Below are positions 16,848-26,252 of a stretch of DNA of 60,780 nt, one piece after another (within the stretch, counting starts at the first letter, position 1; each line of letters opens with the position of its first letter). The translations under genes were made by a program, and so were the position numbers. The DNA comes from Janthinobacterium sp. (lineage in GTDB: Bacteria; Pseudomonadota; Gammaproteobacteria; Burkholderiales; Burkholderiaceae_D). The notes under the pieces were generated by a model. The model saw only the letters and a list, made by a program, of their open reading frames with translations. It was not told the origin of the DNA and did no database searches. The stretch is taken from contig NZ_RFSK01000036.1 of assembly GCF_009923995.1 (NCBI RefSeq), positions 1 to 60,780 on the forward strand, read 5' to 3'.

Positions 16848-18704
16848 TCAGCGCTCCGCTTCCTGCGGCCGGCCGCTGCGGCCGGGATTGCCCCGCTCCG
16901 TATTGCGTTCGTTGTTGCGCTCGCGCGGCGGGTTGGCGCGCTCGGCACTGCGCGCCTCCTGGGCGGGGCGGGCCGCCGGCGGTGGCGGGGCCGGCCTCGG
17001 CCCCGCTGCCGGCGCCGGGGCCGGTGCTGCCGGCGGCGGCATCTCGCGGCGCGGGCCATGCTCGCGCTCCTGGCGCGGCGCCTCGGCCGCGCGCTCGCGC
17101 TCCATGAACGGGCGCTGCGCTGGCCGCTCCTGTGGCGCCCGCTCCTGGAATGGCCTTTCCTGCGACGGCCTTTCCTGCGGCGGCCGTTCGGCGCGGGGAC
17201 GCTCGTCGCGCGCCCGCTCCTCGCCCCGCCACCCGGGCTGGCGCCCCACGTGGTCCTGCACGGGCGGCAGGGCGGGCATGGCCGGCATCACGGGCTGGGC
17301 CGGCACGGACGGCTGCGGCGGCGAGGCCGGCATGGACGGCCGCTGCGGCATGGGCGGGCGCGACGTCTGGCCATCGTCCGTCTGCAGGCGACCGGGGTGG
17401 TTGACCCAGTCGCGGCGGGGCGCATTATCCACGCGCGGCACGGCGGCGGGACGCTGCCAGCTGGCCGCCGGCGGCGGCGCCGTGCTCAAGGGCAAACTTT
17501 GCATGACGGGCGGCGGCATGGTGGTGCGGTTGCGGCGCGGCACGTCGACCGTGCGCTGGCCGCCAAAACGCTCGCCGGGCAACATGCTCATGCCATTGCG
17601 GCGTTCCGCTTCGCCCACCACCGGCCGGCGCCCGTCCGCGTAACGGTTGATGCGGCGCTCGTAATCGCTGCTGGCGCGGTAGCCGGGCACGTAGCGGTCA
17701 TGCGGCGAGAGGGGAAACCAGCCCACGCCCGGGCGCGGTCCCGGGTGCGGACCATGCTGCGGCCCGTTGCCGCCGACCCAGCCCACCAGGGCCGGCGCCC
17801 ACGCTGCGCGCACGCGTTCGCGTCCCGGCGCCCAGCCCCAGCGCTGACCGCGCAGCACCCAGCGGCCGTAATGCGACGGCGCATAGCCCCAGGGCGCATT
17901 GTCGACCCAGGTCCAGCCCCACGGCGCGATCCAGGTCCAGCGCCCGTCGCTGTACGGCGCCCAGCCCAGCGGCACGGCGCTGGGCAGCCACACGGGGCCA
18001 TATTCCGCATCCTCCTGCCAGGCGCCGTAGCGGTCCAGCTCTTCATAGCCGGTCGTATCGTCCGTGACATAGCGCAAGGCCGGCGTGGCGACGGGCAGGG
18101 CTTCGGGCCAGTCGTCGAACGCAATCCTCTGCAGGCTGCCCGTGCGCACTTCCTCGTCCGTCAGTTCGGCGCGCTTGCCTGCGCGCAAGGTGACGCTGGC
18201 CGTCGCGCCATCCACGTCGGCCACGCCTTCGAGCACGCTGACGACGCTGGTATCAGGCTGGCGCCCCGCATCGATGCGCACCCAGCCCGGCTGCGTCAGG
18301 GTCACGCGGGCCTGGGCGGTGGTCAGTTCCAGTCCGCGCAGCGCGTCCGGGCTGCGCACGCGCACGCTGACGCTGCCATAGCCGAGGTGCAGGCGCAAAC
18401 GGTCGTCATCGAGCTCGCTCACTTCCAGCTCGGAATCGCCGTCGAGGCGCACGGCGGCGCCGCCCACGCGAAACTCGGCCAGCGCGCCGCGCAGGGTGGT
18501 CAGGCGGTTATCCGTCGTGACGGGCCAGTTCAGCAAGGCGTTTTGCGCCTCGCCATCGCCGGCGCGCACCAGCACCTGTCCTTCGACGGTGGAGATGCGG
18601 CCCACGCGGGAAGGCGGGTCCTGCGCCAGGGCGAAGGAGCATGCCGACGCCAGCAGCACGGCGCAGACGGTATTCAACAGGGGGAAGGACAGGGTCGGAC
18701 GCAT
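16848..18704 (-). CDS. secreted FecR-like/DUF6600 protein with Pro/Glu/Arg-rich tail
   Basis: A 618-residue exported protein: signal peptide (cleavage near FALAQ, residue ~28); a FecR-type region (RISTVEGQVLVRAG ... LRLHLGYGSVSVRVRSPDAL, residues ~33-190); then a Trp/Tyr-rich DUF6600 region (GRWTWIAPWGWTWVDNAPWG, residues ~215-350); then a disordered tail of repeated QERP/ERP units with many Pro, Arg and Glu. Family function is unknown; the envelope location follows from the signal peptide. Strong codon bias throughout makes long opposite-strand open frames that are not genes. Confidence 0.82.
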   Translation of the reverse strand: MRPTLSFPLLNTVCAVLLASACSFALAQDPPSRVGRISTVEGQVLVRAGDGEAQNALLNWPVTTDNRLTTLRGALAEFRVGGAAVRLDGDSELEVSELDDDRLRLHLGYGSVSVRVRSPDALRGLELTTAQARVTLTQPGWVRIDAGRQPDTSVVSVLEGVADVDGATASVTLRAGKRAELTDEEVRTGSLQRIAFDDWPEALPVATPALRYVTDDTTGYEELDRYGAWQEDAEYGPVWLPSAVPLGWAPYSDGRWTWIAPWGWTWVDNAPWGYAPSHYGRWVLRGQRWGWAPGRERVRAAWAPALVGWVGGNGPQHGPHPGPRPGVGWFPLSPHDRYVPGYRASSDYERRINRYADGRRPVVGEAERRNGMSMLPGERFGGQRTVDVPRRNRTTMPPPVMQSLPLSTAPPPAASWQRPAAVPRVDNAPRRDWVNHPGRLQTDDGQTSRPPMPQRPSMPASPPQPSVPAQPVMPAMPALPPVQDHVGRQPGWRGEERARDERPRAERPPQERPSQERPFQERAPQERPAQRPFMERERAAEAPRQEREHGPRREMPPPAAPAPAPAAGPRPAPPPPAARPAQEARSAERANPPRERNNERNTERGNPGRSGRPQEAER

Positions 18705-18832
18705 GGCAGCGCTCCAGGCAGGACAAGGGGAGGACGGTAGCCCATTACAGCGCGATCACGGCCGCGCCACAAGCAGGCTTACAAATGTTTGCAAATCGAA
18801 CAAGATGCAACAGTTCCCGCCCGAAGGCAGGC

Positions 18833-19459
18833 TCAACTGGCAGCGTGGCTGCCGCGCTTGACGAAGAACAGGGCCGTGCCGACGGCCATCAGCAGGCCGC
18901 CAAAGAAGCGGTTCTGCTTTTTCACGGCGCGGGCGTCGCGGAAAAAACGCTGCATGGACGAAGCCAGGAAGGCATAGCCATGCATGACGAGCAAGTCGAT
19001 GGTGCACATGGTCACGGCCAGGATCAGCAGCTGCGGCAGCAGGGGCGCCGTGGGACTGATGAACTGCGGCAATACCGCCACCATGAAAATGATGCCCTTC
19101 GGATTCGTCACATTCGTCAGGAATCCCGTCAGCACGCGCCGGCGCAGGGATGGCAGCACGGCCGCCGCATGCAGGTCGCCCGCCACGGCCACCTTGGCGC
19201 GCCACTGCGACAGGCCCAGGTAGATCAGGTACAGGGCGCCCACCGTCTTGACGATGTTGAACGCCACTTCGGACGCGAGCAGCAGGGAACCCACGCCGGC
19301 ACCGGCGATGCCCAGCACGACCAGCAGCCCCAGCTGCAGGCCGAGGATGGTGCCGCTGGCCTTTCTGACGCCGTAGGACAGGCCGTGCGACATCGACAGC
19401 ACGGCGCCAGAACCGGGCGAGACGGCGAAGACAAAGGCGATCCAGGTGGCGAAATGCAT
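18833..19459 (-). CDS. LysE/RhtB family amino-acid exporter
   Basis: A 208-residue inner-membrane protein with about six helices. The N-terminus FATWIAFVFAVSPGSGAVLS has the family's PGP-like turn (here SPGSG), and GFLTNVTNPKGIIFMVAVLPQF is the conserved NPK segment. Substrate not predictable; relatives export threonine, homoserine or other amino acids. I chose the start at 19459 (MHFATWIAF) because it places the first helix at the N-terminus; longer upstream frames are unlike the family. Confidence 0.88.
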   Translation of the reverse strand: MHFATWIAFVFAVSPGSGAVLSMSHGLSYGVRKASGTILGLQLGLLVVLGIAGAGVGSLLLASEVAFNIVKTVGALYLIYLGLSQWRAKVAVAGDLHAAAVLPSLRRRVLTGFLTNVTNPKGIIFMVAVLPQFISPTAPLLPQLLILAVTMCTIDLLVMHGYAFLASSMQRFFRDARAVKKQNRFFGGLLMAVGTALFFVKRGSHAAS

Positions 19460-19650
19460 GCGGTTTCCGAAAATGGTGACGAGAAGCAATTTTAACCCGG
19501 CCAGTGCGGCCCTGCCGGCCATCCCTGGGGTAAGATCACATGCATGCCCTGGCAGCGCTTTTCCTTGCCGTACAACCAAGAATAACATCATGAAAAACAA
19601 CACTTTACTCGCTTCGCCATTCCCTGCCACCACTGCGGGAGCGCGCTGAG

Positions 19651-20598
19651 ATGGCCGGCTCCAGCCTGCTGGCCCTGCTCGACGACATCGCCAGCATCCT
19701 CGATGACGTTTCCCTGATGACCAAGGTGGCCGCCAAGAAGACGGCCGGCGTGCTGGGCGACGACCTGGCCCTGAATGCGCAGCAGGTGGCCGGCGTGCGC
19801 GCCGAGCGCGAACTGCCCGTCGTCTGGGCCGTCGCCGTCGGTTCGCTGAAGAACAAGGCCATCCTCGTGCCCGCCGCGCTGGCCATCAGCGCGTTCGCGC
19901 CGTGGGCCATCACGCCGCTGCTGATGGTGGGCGGCGCCTACCTGTGCTTCGAGGGCTTCGAAAAGCTTGCACACAAATACCTGCACCCGGACGACAGCCA
20001 CAAGGCCGAGCTGGCGCAGGCCCTGCGCGACCCGCAGGTGGACCTCGTCGCGCTGGAAAAGGACAAGATCAAGGGCGCCATCCGCACCGACTTCATCCTG
20101 TCGGCGGAAATCATCGTCATCGCCCTGGGCACGGTGGCCACGGCCACTTTCGTCGAGCAGGTGGCCGTCGTCGTCGGCATCGCCATCATCATGACGGTGG
20201 GCGTGTACGGCCTGGTGGCGGGCATCGTCAAGCTCGACGACGCGGGCTTTTACCTGTCCGCGCGCAAGGGCGCCGGCGCGCTGATGAATGGCGTGCGGGC
20301 GTTTGGCCGCATGCTCGTGTCGGCGGCGCCGAAGCTGATGAAATTCCTGTCCGTGGTGGGCACCCTGGCCATGTTCATGGTGGGTGGCGGCATCCTCACG
20401 CACGGCTGGCCGTGGGCCAGCGCCATGCTGCACCACGTCGAGCAGGCCGTGGGCGGCGTGGCCCTCGCCGGCCCCGTGCTGGCCGCCGTCACGCCCAGCC
20501 TGATCAACGCCGTGGCGGGCGTCATCGCGGGCGGCCTGGTGCTGGCCGGCGTCACGGCCGTATCGGCTTTATTGCGCATGATCAAGTCACGCAAATAG
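19651..20598 (+). CDS. DUF808 family inner-membrane protein (YedI-like)
   Basis: A 315-residue membrane protein. The opening [20 protein letters not shown] and the block [20 protein letters not shown] are hallmarks of DUF808/YedI. Several hydrophobic stretches follow (residues ~70-95, ~145-190, ~235-260, ~275-305). Function unknown. The gene stands alone between a LysE gene and a frameshifted yiaA-like gene. A hairpin with a 12-bp stem follows 16 bases after its stop. Confidence 0.9.
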   Translation: MAGSSLLALLDDIASILDDVSLMTKVAAKKTAGVLGDDLALNAQQVAGVRAERELPVVWAVAVGSLKNKAILVPAALAISAFAPWAITPLLMVGGAYLCFEGFEKLAHKYLHPDDSHKAELAQALRDPQVDLVALEKDKIKGAIRTDFILSAEIIVIALGTVATATFVEQVAVVVGIAIIMTVGVYGLVAGIVKLDDAGFYLSARKGAGALMNGVRAFGRMLVSAAPKLMKFLSVVGTLAMFMVGGGILTHGWPWASAMLHHVEQAVGGVALAGPVLAAVTPSLINAVAGVIAGGLVLAGVTAVSALLRMIKSRK

Positions 20599-20613
20599 GC
20601 TTTCTGGTCTGAT

Positions 20614-20645
20614 GGGGCGGCAGGCGCATCCGTGCCTGCCGCCCC
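20614..20645 (+). terminator. hairpin after the DUF808 gene
   Basis: GGGGCGGCAGGC (20614-20625) pairs perfectly with GCCTGCCGCCCC (20634-20645), 8-base loop, no T-run. Confidence 0.5.
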
Positions 20646-20683
20646 GGCCCCGCCGGCCGCGCCTGCCCATCCAGGGAGACCCC

Positions 20684-20916
20684 ATGCGGACTGCCCCCTT
20701 CCCACGTCCCGGCAGCGCCTTCATCGGCGCCTCCCGGGCGGCATTGCTGATCGGCATCATCACCTGCCTGCCCGACCTGTGGAACACCCCCTGCAGAACC
20801 GCGAAAAGGGCTACTTTGCCATGGCTTACTTACTCAGCCTGTCTGCCGCCGTGGCCGTGCAAAAGAACGGGCGCGACGTGGCGCGCGCCACCCCGGCCGA
20901 CGTGCCGGGAACCTAG
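20684..20916 (+). pseudogene. yiaA/yiaB-family inner-membrane gene with a frameshift
   Basis: The frame from ATG 20684 reads GSAFIGASRAALLIGIITCL..DLWN, the first helix of YiaA/YiaB-like proteins. At the C-run near 20786-20790 the homology moves to another frame: LQNREKGYFAMAYLLSLS then AAVAVQKNGRDVARA, ending at the TAG 20914-20916. One extra C in that run would restore a normal ~78-residue two-helix protein. An AGGGAGA ribosome site precedes the ATG. It is either a recent single-base deletion or a homopolymer sequencing error. The product is a small membrane protein of unknown function. Confidence 0.7.
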
Positions 20917-20960
20917 CGGCCGCCCGCCTGTCTATGTGGTATCCGGACGGGGGAAGGGCA

Positions 20961-23069
20961 ATGAGCGACCAGCAGAAACGTTTACAAATGGCATTGGAAG
21001 CGGCGCACATGGCGATCTGGGATTCGCGCATCGTCGATGGCCAGGTCATCGACGGCACGGTCAGCTGGTCGGCCAAGGGCGCCGCGCTGCTGGGCCTGGA
21101 GGAACGCGCGCTGACGCAACCCTTCCACGCCTTCCTCGGCTGCGTGCATGCCGAGGACCGCGACAAGGTGGTGGGCGTGCTGCAGGAGGGCGTGCGCCAG
21201 CGCGACGGCTACGCCTTGCAGTACCGCGTCGTCTGGCCCGACGGCAGCGAGCACTGGCTGGCGGCCAAGGCGCAGGTATTCATGGACGCGGCCGGCCATC
21301 CCGAGCGCACCCTGGGCATCATCTGGGACATCACCGAGCACATGGCGCGCGAGCTGATGATTGCCGAGCGCAAGGAGCTGGCCGAAGTGACGCTCAGTTC
21401 CATCGGCGACGGCGTCATCACCACGGACCCGCAGGGCAAGACGCGCTACCTGAACCGCGTGGCCGAACAGTTGACGGGCTGGAGCAACGACATGGCGCAG
21501 GGCCTGGACATTTTCCAGACCCTGCCGCTGGTCGATGAGCACACGGGCCAGCCGCCCGAGCACGTGGCCCTCAAGTGCCTGCGCCTGCGCCAGGCCATCG
21601 GCATGTCCACGCACACGCAGCTGGTCGCGCGCGAAGGCCGGCGCATCGCCATCGAGGAATCCGCCGCGCCCATCTGGTCGCGCGATGGCGATATCCTCGG
21701 CGCCGTCGTCGTCTTCCGCGACGTCAGCCACGAGCGCACGTTAAGCCAGCAGCTGTCGTGGCAAGCCACGCACGATGCGCTGACGGGCCTGATCAACCGG
21801 CGCGAATTCGAGCATCTGGTGGCCGGCGCCCTGCACACGGCCAAGCAGGACGGCCACGTGCATGCCCTGCTGTACCTGGACCTGGACCAGTTCAAGGTCA
21901 TCAACGACACTTGCGGCCACGCCGCCGGCGACGTGCTGCTGCAGCTGCTGGCGAAGATGCTGCAGGGACAGATGCGCGACAGCGACATCCTGGCGCGCCT
22001 GGGCGGCGACGAGCTGGGCGTGCTGCTGCCGCACTGCCCGCTCGAGCACGCGCGCCTGATCGGCGAGCAGCTGCGCCTGGCCGTGCGCGAATTCCGCTTC
22101 GCCTGGGACGAACGCAGCTTCGAGCTGGGCGTGAGCATCGGCATCGTGGAAATCAGCCAGGACAGCAAGTCCATGAGCGAACTGCTGAGCGCGGCCGACC
22201 AGGCTTGCTACCTGGCCAAGGAGCAGGGCCGCAACCGCCTGCACGTGTACCGGGAATCGGACGTCATGCTGGCGCAGCGGCACGGCGAAATGCTGTGGAT
22301 TTCACGCCTGAACGAAGCCTTCACGCACGACTATTTCCGCCTGTACGCCATGCCCATCGTGCACCTGCGCGACAGTCCCGAATACCACGACGAAGTGCTG
22401 ATCCGCATCCGCAACAGCAAGGGCGACCTGATCCTGCCCGGCGCCTTCATCCCCGCCGCCGAACGCTACGACATGATGCTGTCCATCGACCGCTGGGTGA
22501 TCCGCGCCGTCTGCCACCACATCCAGAGCGTGCGCGACAGCCTGCCGCCGCTCGAAGCGCTGGCCGAAAGCCGGCGCCGCGCACCGGCCCTGTATTCGAT
22601 CAACCTGTCGGGCATGTCGCTGGCCGACACGGGCTTGCAGGACTACATTACCGAGCAGTTCGTGCACTACGCCATCGCGCCCGAGCAGATCTGCTTTGAA
22701 ATCACGGAAACGGCCGTCATCGCCAACCTGCCCAAGGCGCAGGTGTTCATGCACAAGCTCAAGGCGCTGGGCTGCCGCTTCTCGCTCGACGACTTCGGCA
22801 GCGGCTTTTCCTCGTTCGGCTACCTGCGGGCCCTGCCCGTCGACTACCTGAAGATCGACGGCGTCTTCGTGCGCGACATCGCCACGAATGCCATCAACCG
22901 CGCCATGGTCAAGGCCATCAATGAAGTGGGCCACGTGATGGGCTTGAAAACCGTGGCCGAATACGTGGAAGACGCGGCCACCCTGGCCGTCATCCGCGAC
23001 CTGGGTGTTGATTACGCGCAAGGCTATGCCGTGGGCAGCCTGCGCCCGCTGACGGCGGGGTCCGATTAG
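20961..23069 (+). CDS. PAS-PAS-GGDEF-EAL cyclic-di-GMP protein
   Basis: A 702-residue cytosolic signalling protein with no membrane helix. Two PAS/PAC units occupy residues ~1-130 and ~135-265 (WPDGSEHWLAAKAQVF and LGIIWDITEHM end the first). The GGDEF domain follows THDALTGLINRREFE; its signature is RLGGDELG (residues 348-352 GGDEL), with Phe replaced by Leu. The EAL domain starts at EVL (478-480) instead of EAL but keeps NLSGMSL, EITETAVIANL, DDFGSGFSS, YLKIDG and TVAEYVE, so the metal ligands and catalytic lysine are present. I expect phosphodiesterase activity; cyclase activity is doubtful. A GGGGGAAGGG ribosome site sets the start. Confidence 0.9.
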   Translation: MSDQQKRLQMALEAAHMAIWDSRIVDGQVIDGTVSWSAKGAALLGLEERALTQPFHAFLGCVHAEDRDKVVGVLQEGVRQRDGYALQYRVVWPDGSEHWLAAKAQVFMDAAGHPERTLGIIWDITEHMARELMIAERKELAEVTLSSIGDGVITTDPQGKTRYLNRVAEQLTGWSNDMAQGLDIFQTLPLVDEHTGQPPEHVALKCLRLRQAIGMSTHTQLVAREGRRIAIEESAAPIWSRDGDILGAVVVFRDVSHERTLSQQLSWQATHDALTGLINRREFEHLVAGALHTAKQDGHVHALLYLDLDQFKVINDTCGHAAGDVLLQLLAKMLQGQMRDSDILARLGGDELGVLLPHCPLEHARLIGEQLRLAVREFRFAWDERSFELGVSIGIVEISQDSKSMSELLSAADQACYLAKEQGRNRLHVYRESDVMLAQRHGEMLWISRLNEAFTHDYFRLYAMPIVHLRDSPEYHDEVLIRIRNSKGDLILPGAFIPAAERYDMMLSIDRWVIRAVCHHIQSVRDSLPPLEALAESRRRAPALYSINLSGMSLADTGLQDYITEQFVHYAIAPEQICFEITETAVIANLPKAQVFMHKLKALGCRFSLDDFGSGFSSFGYLRALPVDYLKIDGVFVRDIATNAINRAMVKAINEVGHVMGLKTVAEYVEDAATLAVIRDLGVDYAQGYAVGSLRPLTAGSD

Positions 23070-23081
23070 GCGCTGGCCGCG

Positions 23082-24299
23082 TCAGCTGTCCCACACGGGC
23101 GCGGCGGCAAGCGACTGGGGCGATGGAAAACCTTGCACGCGGTAGCGCACGGGATAGCATTCGATTTCCTGCATCAGCTCGCCGCCGATGGCCAGCGCAT
23201 CGTCCCACGCCAGCATCTTGGTGACGCCGGCGCCGCCATCGTCGGCCGGCACCACCATGGCGACGATATCGGTGCGCGGCAGCAAGGTCTCGATACCACG
23301 GGTCCACGTCGCCAGCGACACGACGCCCTCGCTGCCCTTCGACTGGAACAGCATGCACGTGGCAACGAACACATCCTCGCCCGTGCTCTCGTTGAGCGCA
23401 TCCCACTCCTGCTTCTGCTCGCCGTAATGATGGGCACGTATCATCGCCTGCAGGCGCGCCAGCGCCGCGGCCACGGCCGCATCCGCAGGCTGGCAGGCGA
23501 CGATCTTGCCTTGCCGCACGCCATACATGGCGGGCGACACGTGCCGCCCCTCGTCCTGCATCAGCTTGTCTGCCAGGGCCACCATGCGCAGCTGCCCCGC
23601 CACGTTGTGCGAAGACGCCAGCAGGAAGCGCCCGCGCGTGGGGATCATCACCAGCGGCTCGCCGCCGGCGCAGGCGCGGTACAGCAGGTCCGGCAGCAGC
23701 AGGCGCGAGGAATCATAGGCATCGTCCCATTCGCCCATCAGCAAGCCATCGCCCAGCGCCAGGAAGCGGTGCGGCGTGCGTGCGCGCAGGTTTTCCATGG
23801 CCACGTCCAGCGCCTGCTCGAACGTCACGCCCCATTGCGCCAGGGTGGCCTGGCCGATGGTCACCATCGACGCGGCCGTGTCGTGCGCCAGCAGGATCAG
23901 CGCATCGTCATCGAGCGCCAGCCAGGCATCGGCCAGCGCCGGACGCGGCGGCTGGCGCAGCGCCAGCAGGCGCAGGTAGTCGCCCTGGCTGCGGCTGCGG
24001 ATCACGGGCATCAGCTGTTCCCTGGCCTCGGCAAAGGTGGCCGGCAGGGCGGGCACGTCGATGCCGGCCAGGTAATTCTGCAGGACCTGCGCGCGCAGCT
24101 TGCGCGGCGCGGCGCAGTAATCGCGGTAGGCGTTGTCCAGGTTGAAGATCTGTTGCTCGCCGCCGCCCAGCACGATGCGGAAGGCCGCCGCTTCGTAGCG
24201 GCTGGCGCGCCCCGGATGCCGCTGGCGCACCTGGCGCAGCACGAGGTCCGCAAAGCCGTCAGGCGTCGGGCGGGCGCGGAAGAAATCGAAAAAACCCAT
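23082..24299 (-). CDS. DUF1444 (YtpQ-like) family protein
   Basis: A 405-residue soluble protein. The middle portion resembles the DUF1444/YtpQ family: LMPVIRSRS, LAHDTAASMVTIGQATL, AMENLRARTPHRFLAL, DDAYDSSRLLLPDLL and VMIPTRGRFLLASSHNV follow the order of conserved blocks in Bacillus YtpQ. Function unknown. The N-terminal MGFFDFFRARPT is typical of small cytosolic proteins of this group. The stop is 12 bases from the end of the c-di-GMP gene (convergent). The domain call is by pattern memory. Confidence 0.6.
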   Translation of the reverse strand: MGFFDFFRARPTPDGFADLVLRQVRQRHPGRASRYEAAAFRIVLGGGEQQIFNLDNAYRDYCAAPRKLRAQVLQNYLAGIDVPALPATFAEAREQLMPVIRSRSQGDYLRLLALRQPPRPALADAWLALDDDALILLAHDTAASMVTIGQATLAQWGVTFEQALDVAMENLRARTPHRFLALGDGLLMGEWDDAYDSSRLLLPDLLYRACAGGEPLVMIPTRGRFLLASSHNVAGQLRMVALADKLMQDEGRHVSPAMYGVRQGKIVACQPADAAVAAALARLQAMIRAHHYGEQKQEWDALNESTGEDVFVATCMLFQSKGSEGVVSLATWTRGIETLLPRTDIVAMVVPADDGGAGVTKMLAWDDALAIGGELMQEIECYPVRYRVQGFPSPQSLAAAPVWDS

Positions 24300-24442
24300 G
24301 CTGCTCCAGTGATATGCGTACTAAAAAGATGATGCTTGGCAAAAGAAATAGGCAAATTGACACTGTAAACGAAAAGCCGTCCAGGCGAAACCGGCGCACG
24401 CGGGATCGCCACGGCAAATTAGACCAAGCAATCTGGAGGATT

Positions 24443-24456
24443 TTGATCTACATCAA
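24443..24456 (+). promoter_or_regulatory. FNR site upstream of the Aer-like receptor gene
   Basis: TTGATCTACATCAA is a perfect TTGAT-N4-ATCAA site. A -10 (TACACT, 24479-24484) places transcription start near 24491, so the site centre falls at -41.5, the class II activation position. Confidence 0.85.
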
Positions 24457-24544
24457 TAAATTTGCCTAGTCGACTCCTTACACTGATCTCCGTTCTTGCA
24501 ATCGTGCAAGTCTTACTCATTTAATAGATCAGGAAGCCGCGACC

Positions 24545-26215
24545 ATGCGCCAAAATTTGCCAGTGACTAACCGTGAAGTCCTCGTCTTGGACGATCAGGC
24601 CATCGTGTCGAAAACGGATATGAACGGCAATATCGTGTACGTGAACCCGTACTTCAGCCAGGTCAGCGGCTTCAGCGAGGCTGAGCTGCTCGGCTCGCCC
24701 CAGAACATCGTGCGCCACCCGGACATGCCGGCCGAGGCATTTGCCGACCTGTGGGCATCCATCCAGGCGGGCACGCCGTGGACGGGCCTGGTCAAGAACC
24801 GCTGCAAGAACGGCGACTTTTACTGGGTGCGCGCCAACGTCACGCCCATCCGCGAAGCGGGCAAGACCATCGGCTACATGTCCGTGCGCGTGAAGGCGGA
24901 CAAGGACCAGGTGAAAGCGGCCGAGGAAGCGTATGCGGCCATCCGCAGCAAGGAAGGCGGCAAGATCGTCATCAAGAACGGGCAGATCGTGCGCCCGGGC
25001 CTGGCGCACCTGCTGCACAGCCTGACGCATATGTCGCTCAACCTGCGCATCTGGGCGGCGACGTCCATCGTCAACTGCCTGCAATTGCTGGTGTGCATCA
25101 TCAGCCTGTTCGCCAGCGGCGGCGAGATCACCAATTACGCCATCTTCGGCGCCACCCTGTTCGGTTTCCTGATCAACGTCTTCCTCTGGTACACCTTGCG
25201 CATGTCCGTGCTCAATCCGCTGGGCAAGGCCCTCAACGGCGCGCGGGCCATCGCCGCCGGCGACCTGTCGGGCAGTTTCGAGACGGACAGCACGGATGAA
25301 ATGGGCCAGCTGCTGCGCGCCCTGCAACAGATGAACAGCAACCTGATCGCCACCATCCGCGACGTGCGCATCAACGTGGAAACCATGGCCGTGGCCACCA
25401 AGCAGATCGCCGTCGGCAATATGGACCTGTCGGGCCGCACGGAATCGCAGGCCGCCAGCCTGGAAGAGACGGCCTCGAGCATCGAGGAATTCTCGTCCAC
25501 CGTGAAACAGAACGCGGATAATTCCGTGCAGGCGAATGAACTGGCCGTGGCCGCCTCGAAAGTGGCCGTGCAGGGCGGCGAAATCGTCGCCGACGTCATC
25601 ACCACCATGGACGAGATCAACACCTCGTCGAAGAAGATCGTCGACATCATCGGCCTCATCGAAGGCATCGCCTTCCAGACCAACATCCTGGCCCTGAACG
25701 CGGCCGTGGAAGCGGCCCGCGCGGGCGAGCAGGGCAAGGGCTTCGCCGTGGTGGCGGGCGAAGTGCGCAACCTGGCGCAGCGCTCCTCCGTGGCGGCCAA
25801 GGACATCAAGCAGCTGATCGAAATTTCCGTCGGCAAGGTGGGCGCCGGCATGCTGCAGGTGAACCGCGCCGGCGCCACCATGGAACAGGTGGTCAGCTCC
25901 GTCAAGCAGGTGACGGCCATCATGCAGGAAATCTCGATCGCCTCGCGCGAACAGAGCATCGGCGTCGACCAGGTCAACCAGGCCATCGCCCACATGGACC
26001 AGGTGACGCAGCAGAACGCGGCCCTGGTGGAAGAAGCGGCCGCGGCCGCCACGCGCCTGGCGGAAGAAGCGGCCAGCCTGTCGCAGGCCGTGAGCCTGTT
26101 CAATTTCGGCAAGATGCCGCCGCCGCGCCGCGTCGCCATGCCGGGCGGCAAATCCGGTGCCGCGGGCGCCGCCAATACCGGCAAGAGCGCCGGCCTGAAA
26201 CGCCTGGCCGCCTGA
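24545..26215 (+). CDS. aer: Aer-like PAS-containing methyl-accepting chemotaxis protein
   Basis: A 556-residue energy-taxis transducer. An N-terminal PAS domain (residues ~10-120: [37 protein letters not shown]) is followed by a hydrophobic hairpin (~165-220) with no periplasmic ligand domain, a HAMP region (~220-275) and the signalling hairpin tip containing [20 protein letters not shown]. This layout is that of Aer, which reads redox state through FAD. The C-terminus ends GLKRLAA with no CheR/CheB pentapeptide. A perfect FNR site upstream suggests expression under low oxygen. hemN starts 37 bases downstream. Confidence 0.88.
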   Translation: MRQNLPVTNREVLVLDDQAIVSKTDMNGNIVYVNPYFSQVSGFSEAELLGSPQNIVRHPDMPAEAFADLWASIQAGTPWTGLVKNRCKNGDFYWVRANVTPIREAGKTIGYMSVRVKADKDQVKAAEEAYAAIRSKEGGKIVIKNGQIVRPGLAHLLHSLTHMSLNLRIWAATSIVNCLQLLVCIISLFASGGEITNYAIFGATLFGFLINVFLWYTLRMSVLNPLGKALNGARAIAAGDLSGSFETDSTDEMGQLLRALQQMNSNLIATIRDVRINVETMAVATKQIAVGNMDLSGRTESQAASLEETASSIEEFSSTVKQNADNSVQANELAVAASKVAVQGGEIVADVITTMDEINTSSKKIVDIIGLIEGIAFQTNILALNAAVEAARAGEQGKGFAVVAGEVRNLAQRSSVAAKDIKQLIEISVGKVGAGMLQVNRAGATMEQVVSSVKQVTAIMQEISIASREQSIGVDQVNQAIAHMDQVTQQNAALVEEAAAAATRLAEEAASLSQAVSLFNFGKMPPPRRVAMPGGKSGAAGAANTGKSAGLKRLAA

Positions 26216-26252
26216 GCGGGCGGCCCATTCCACTCAAGAATCGAAACACATC

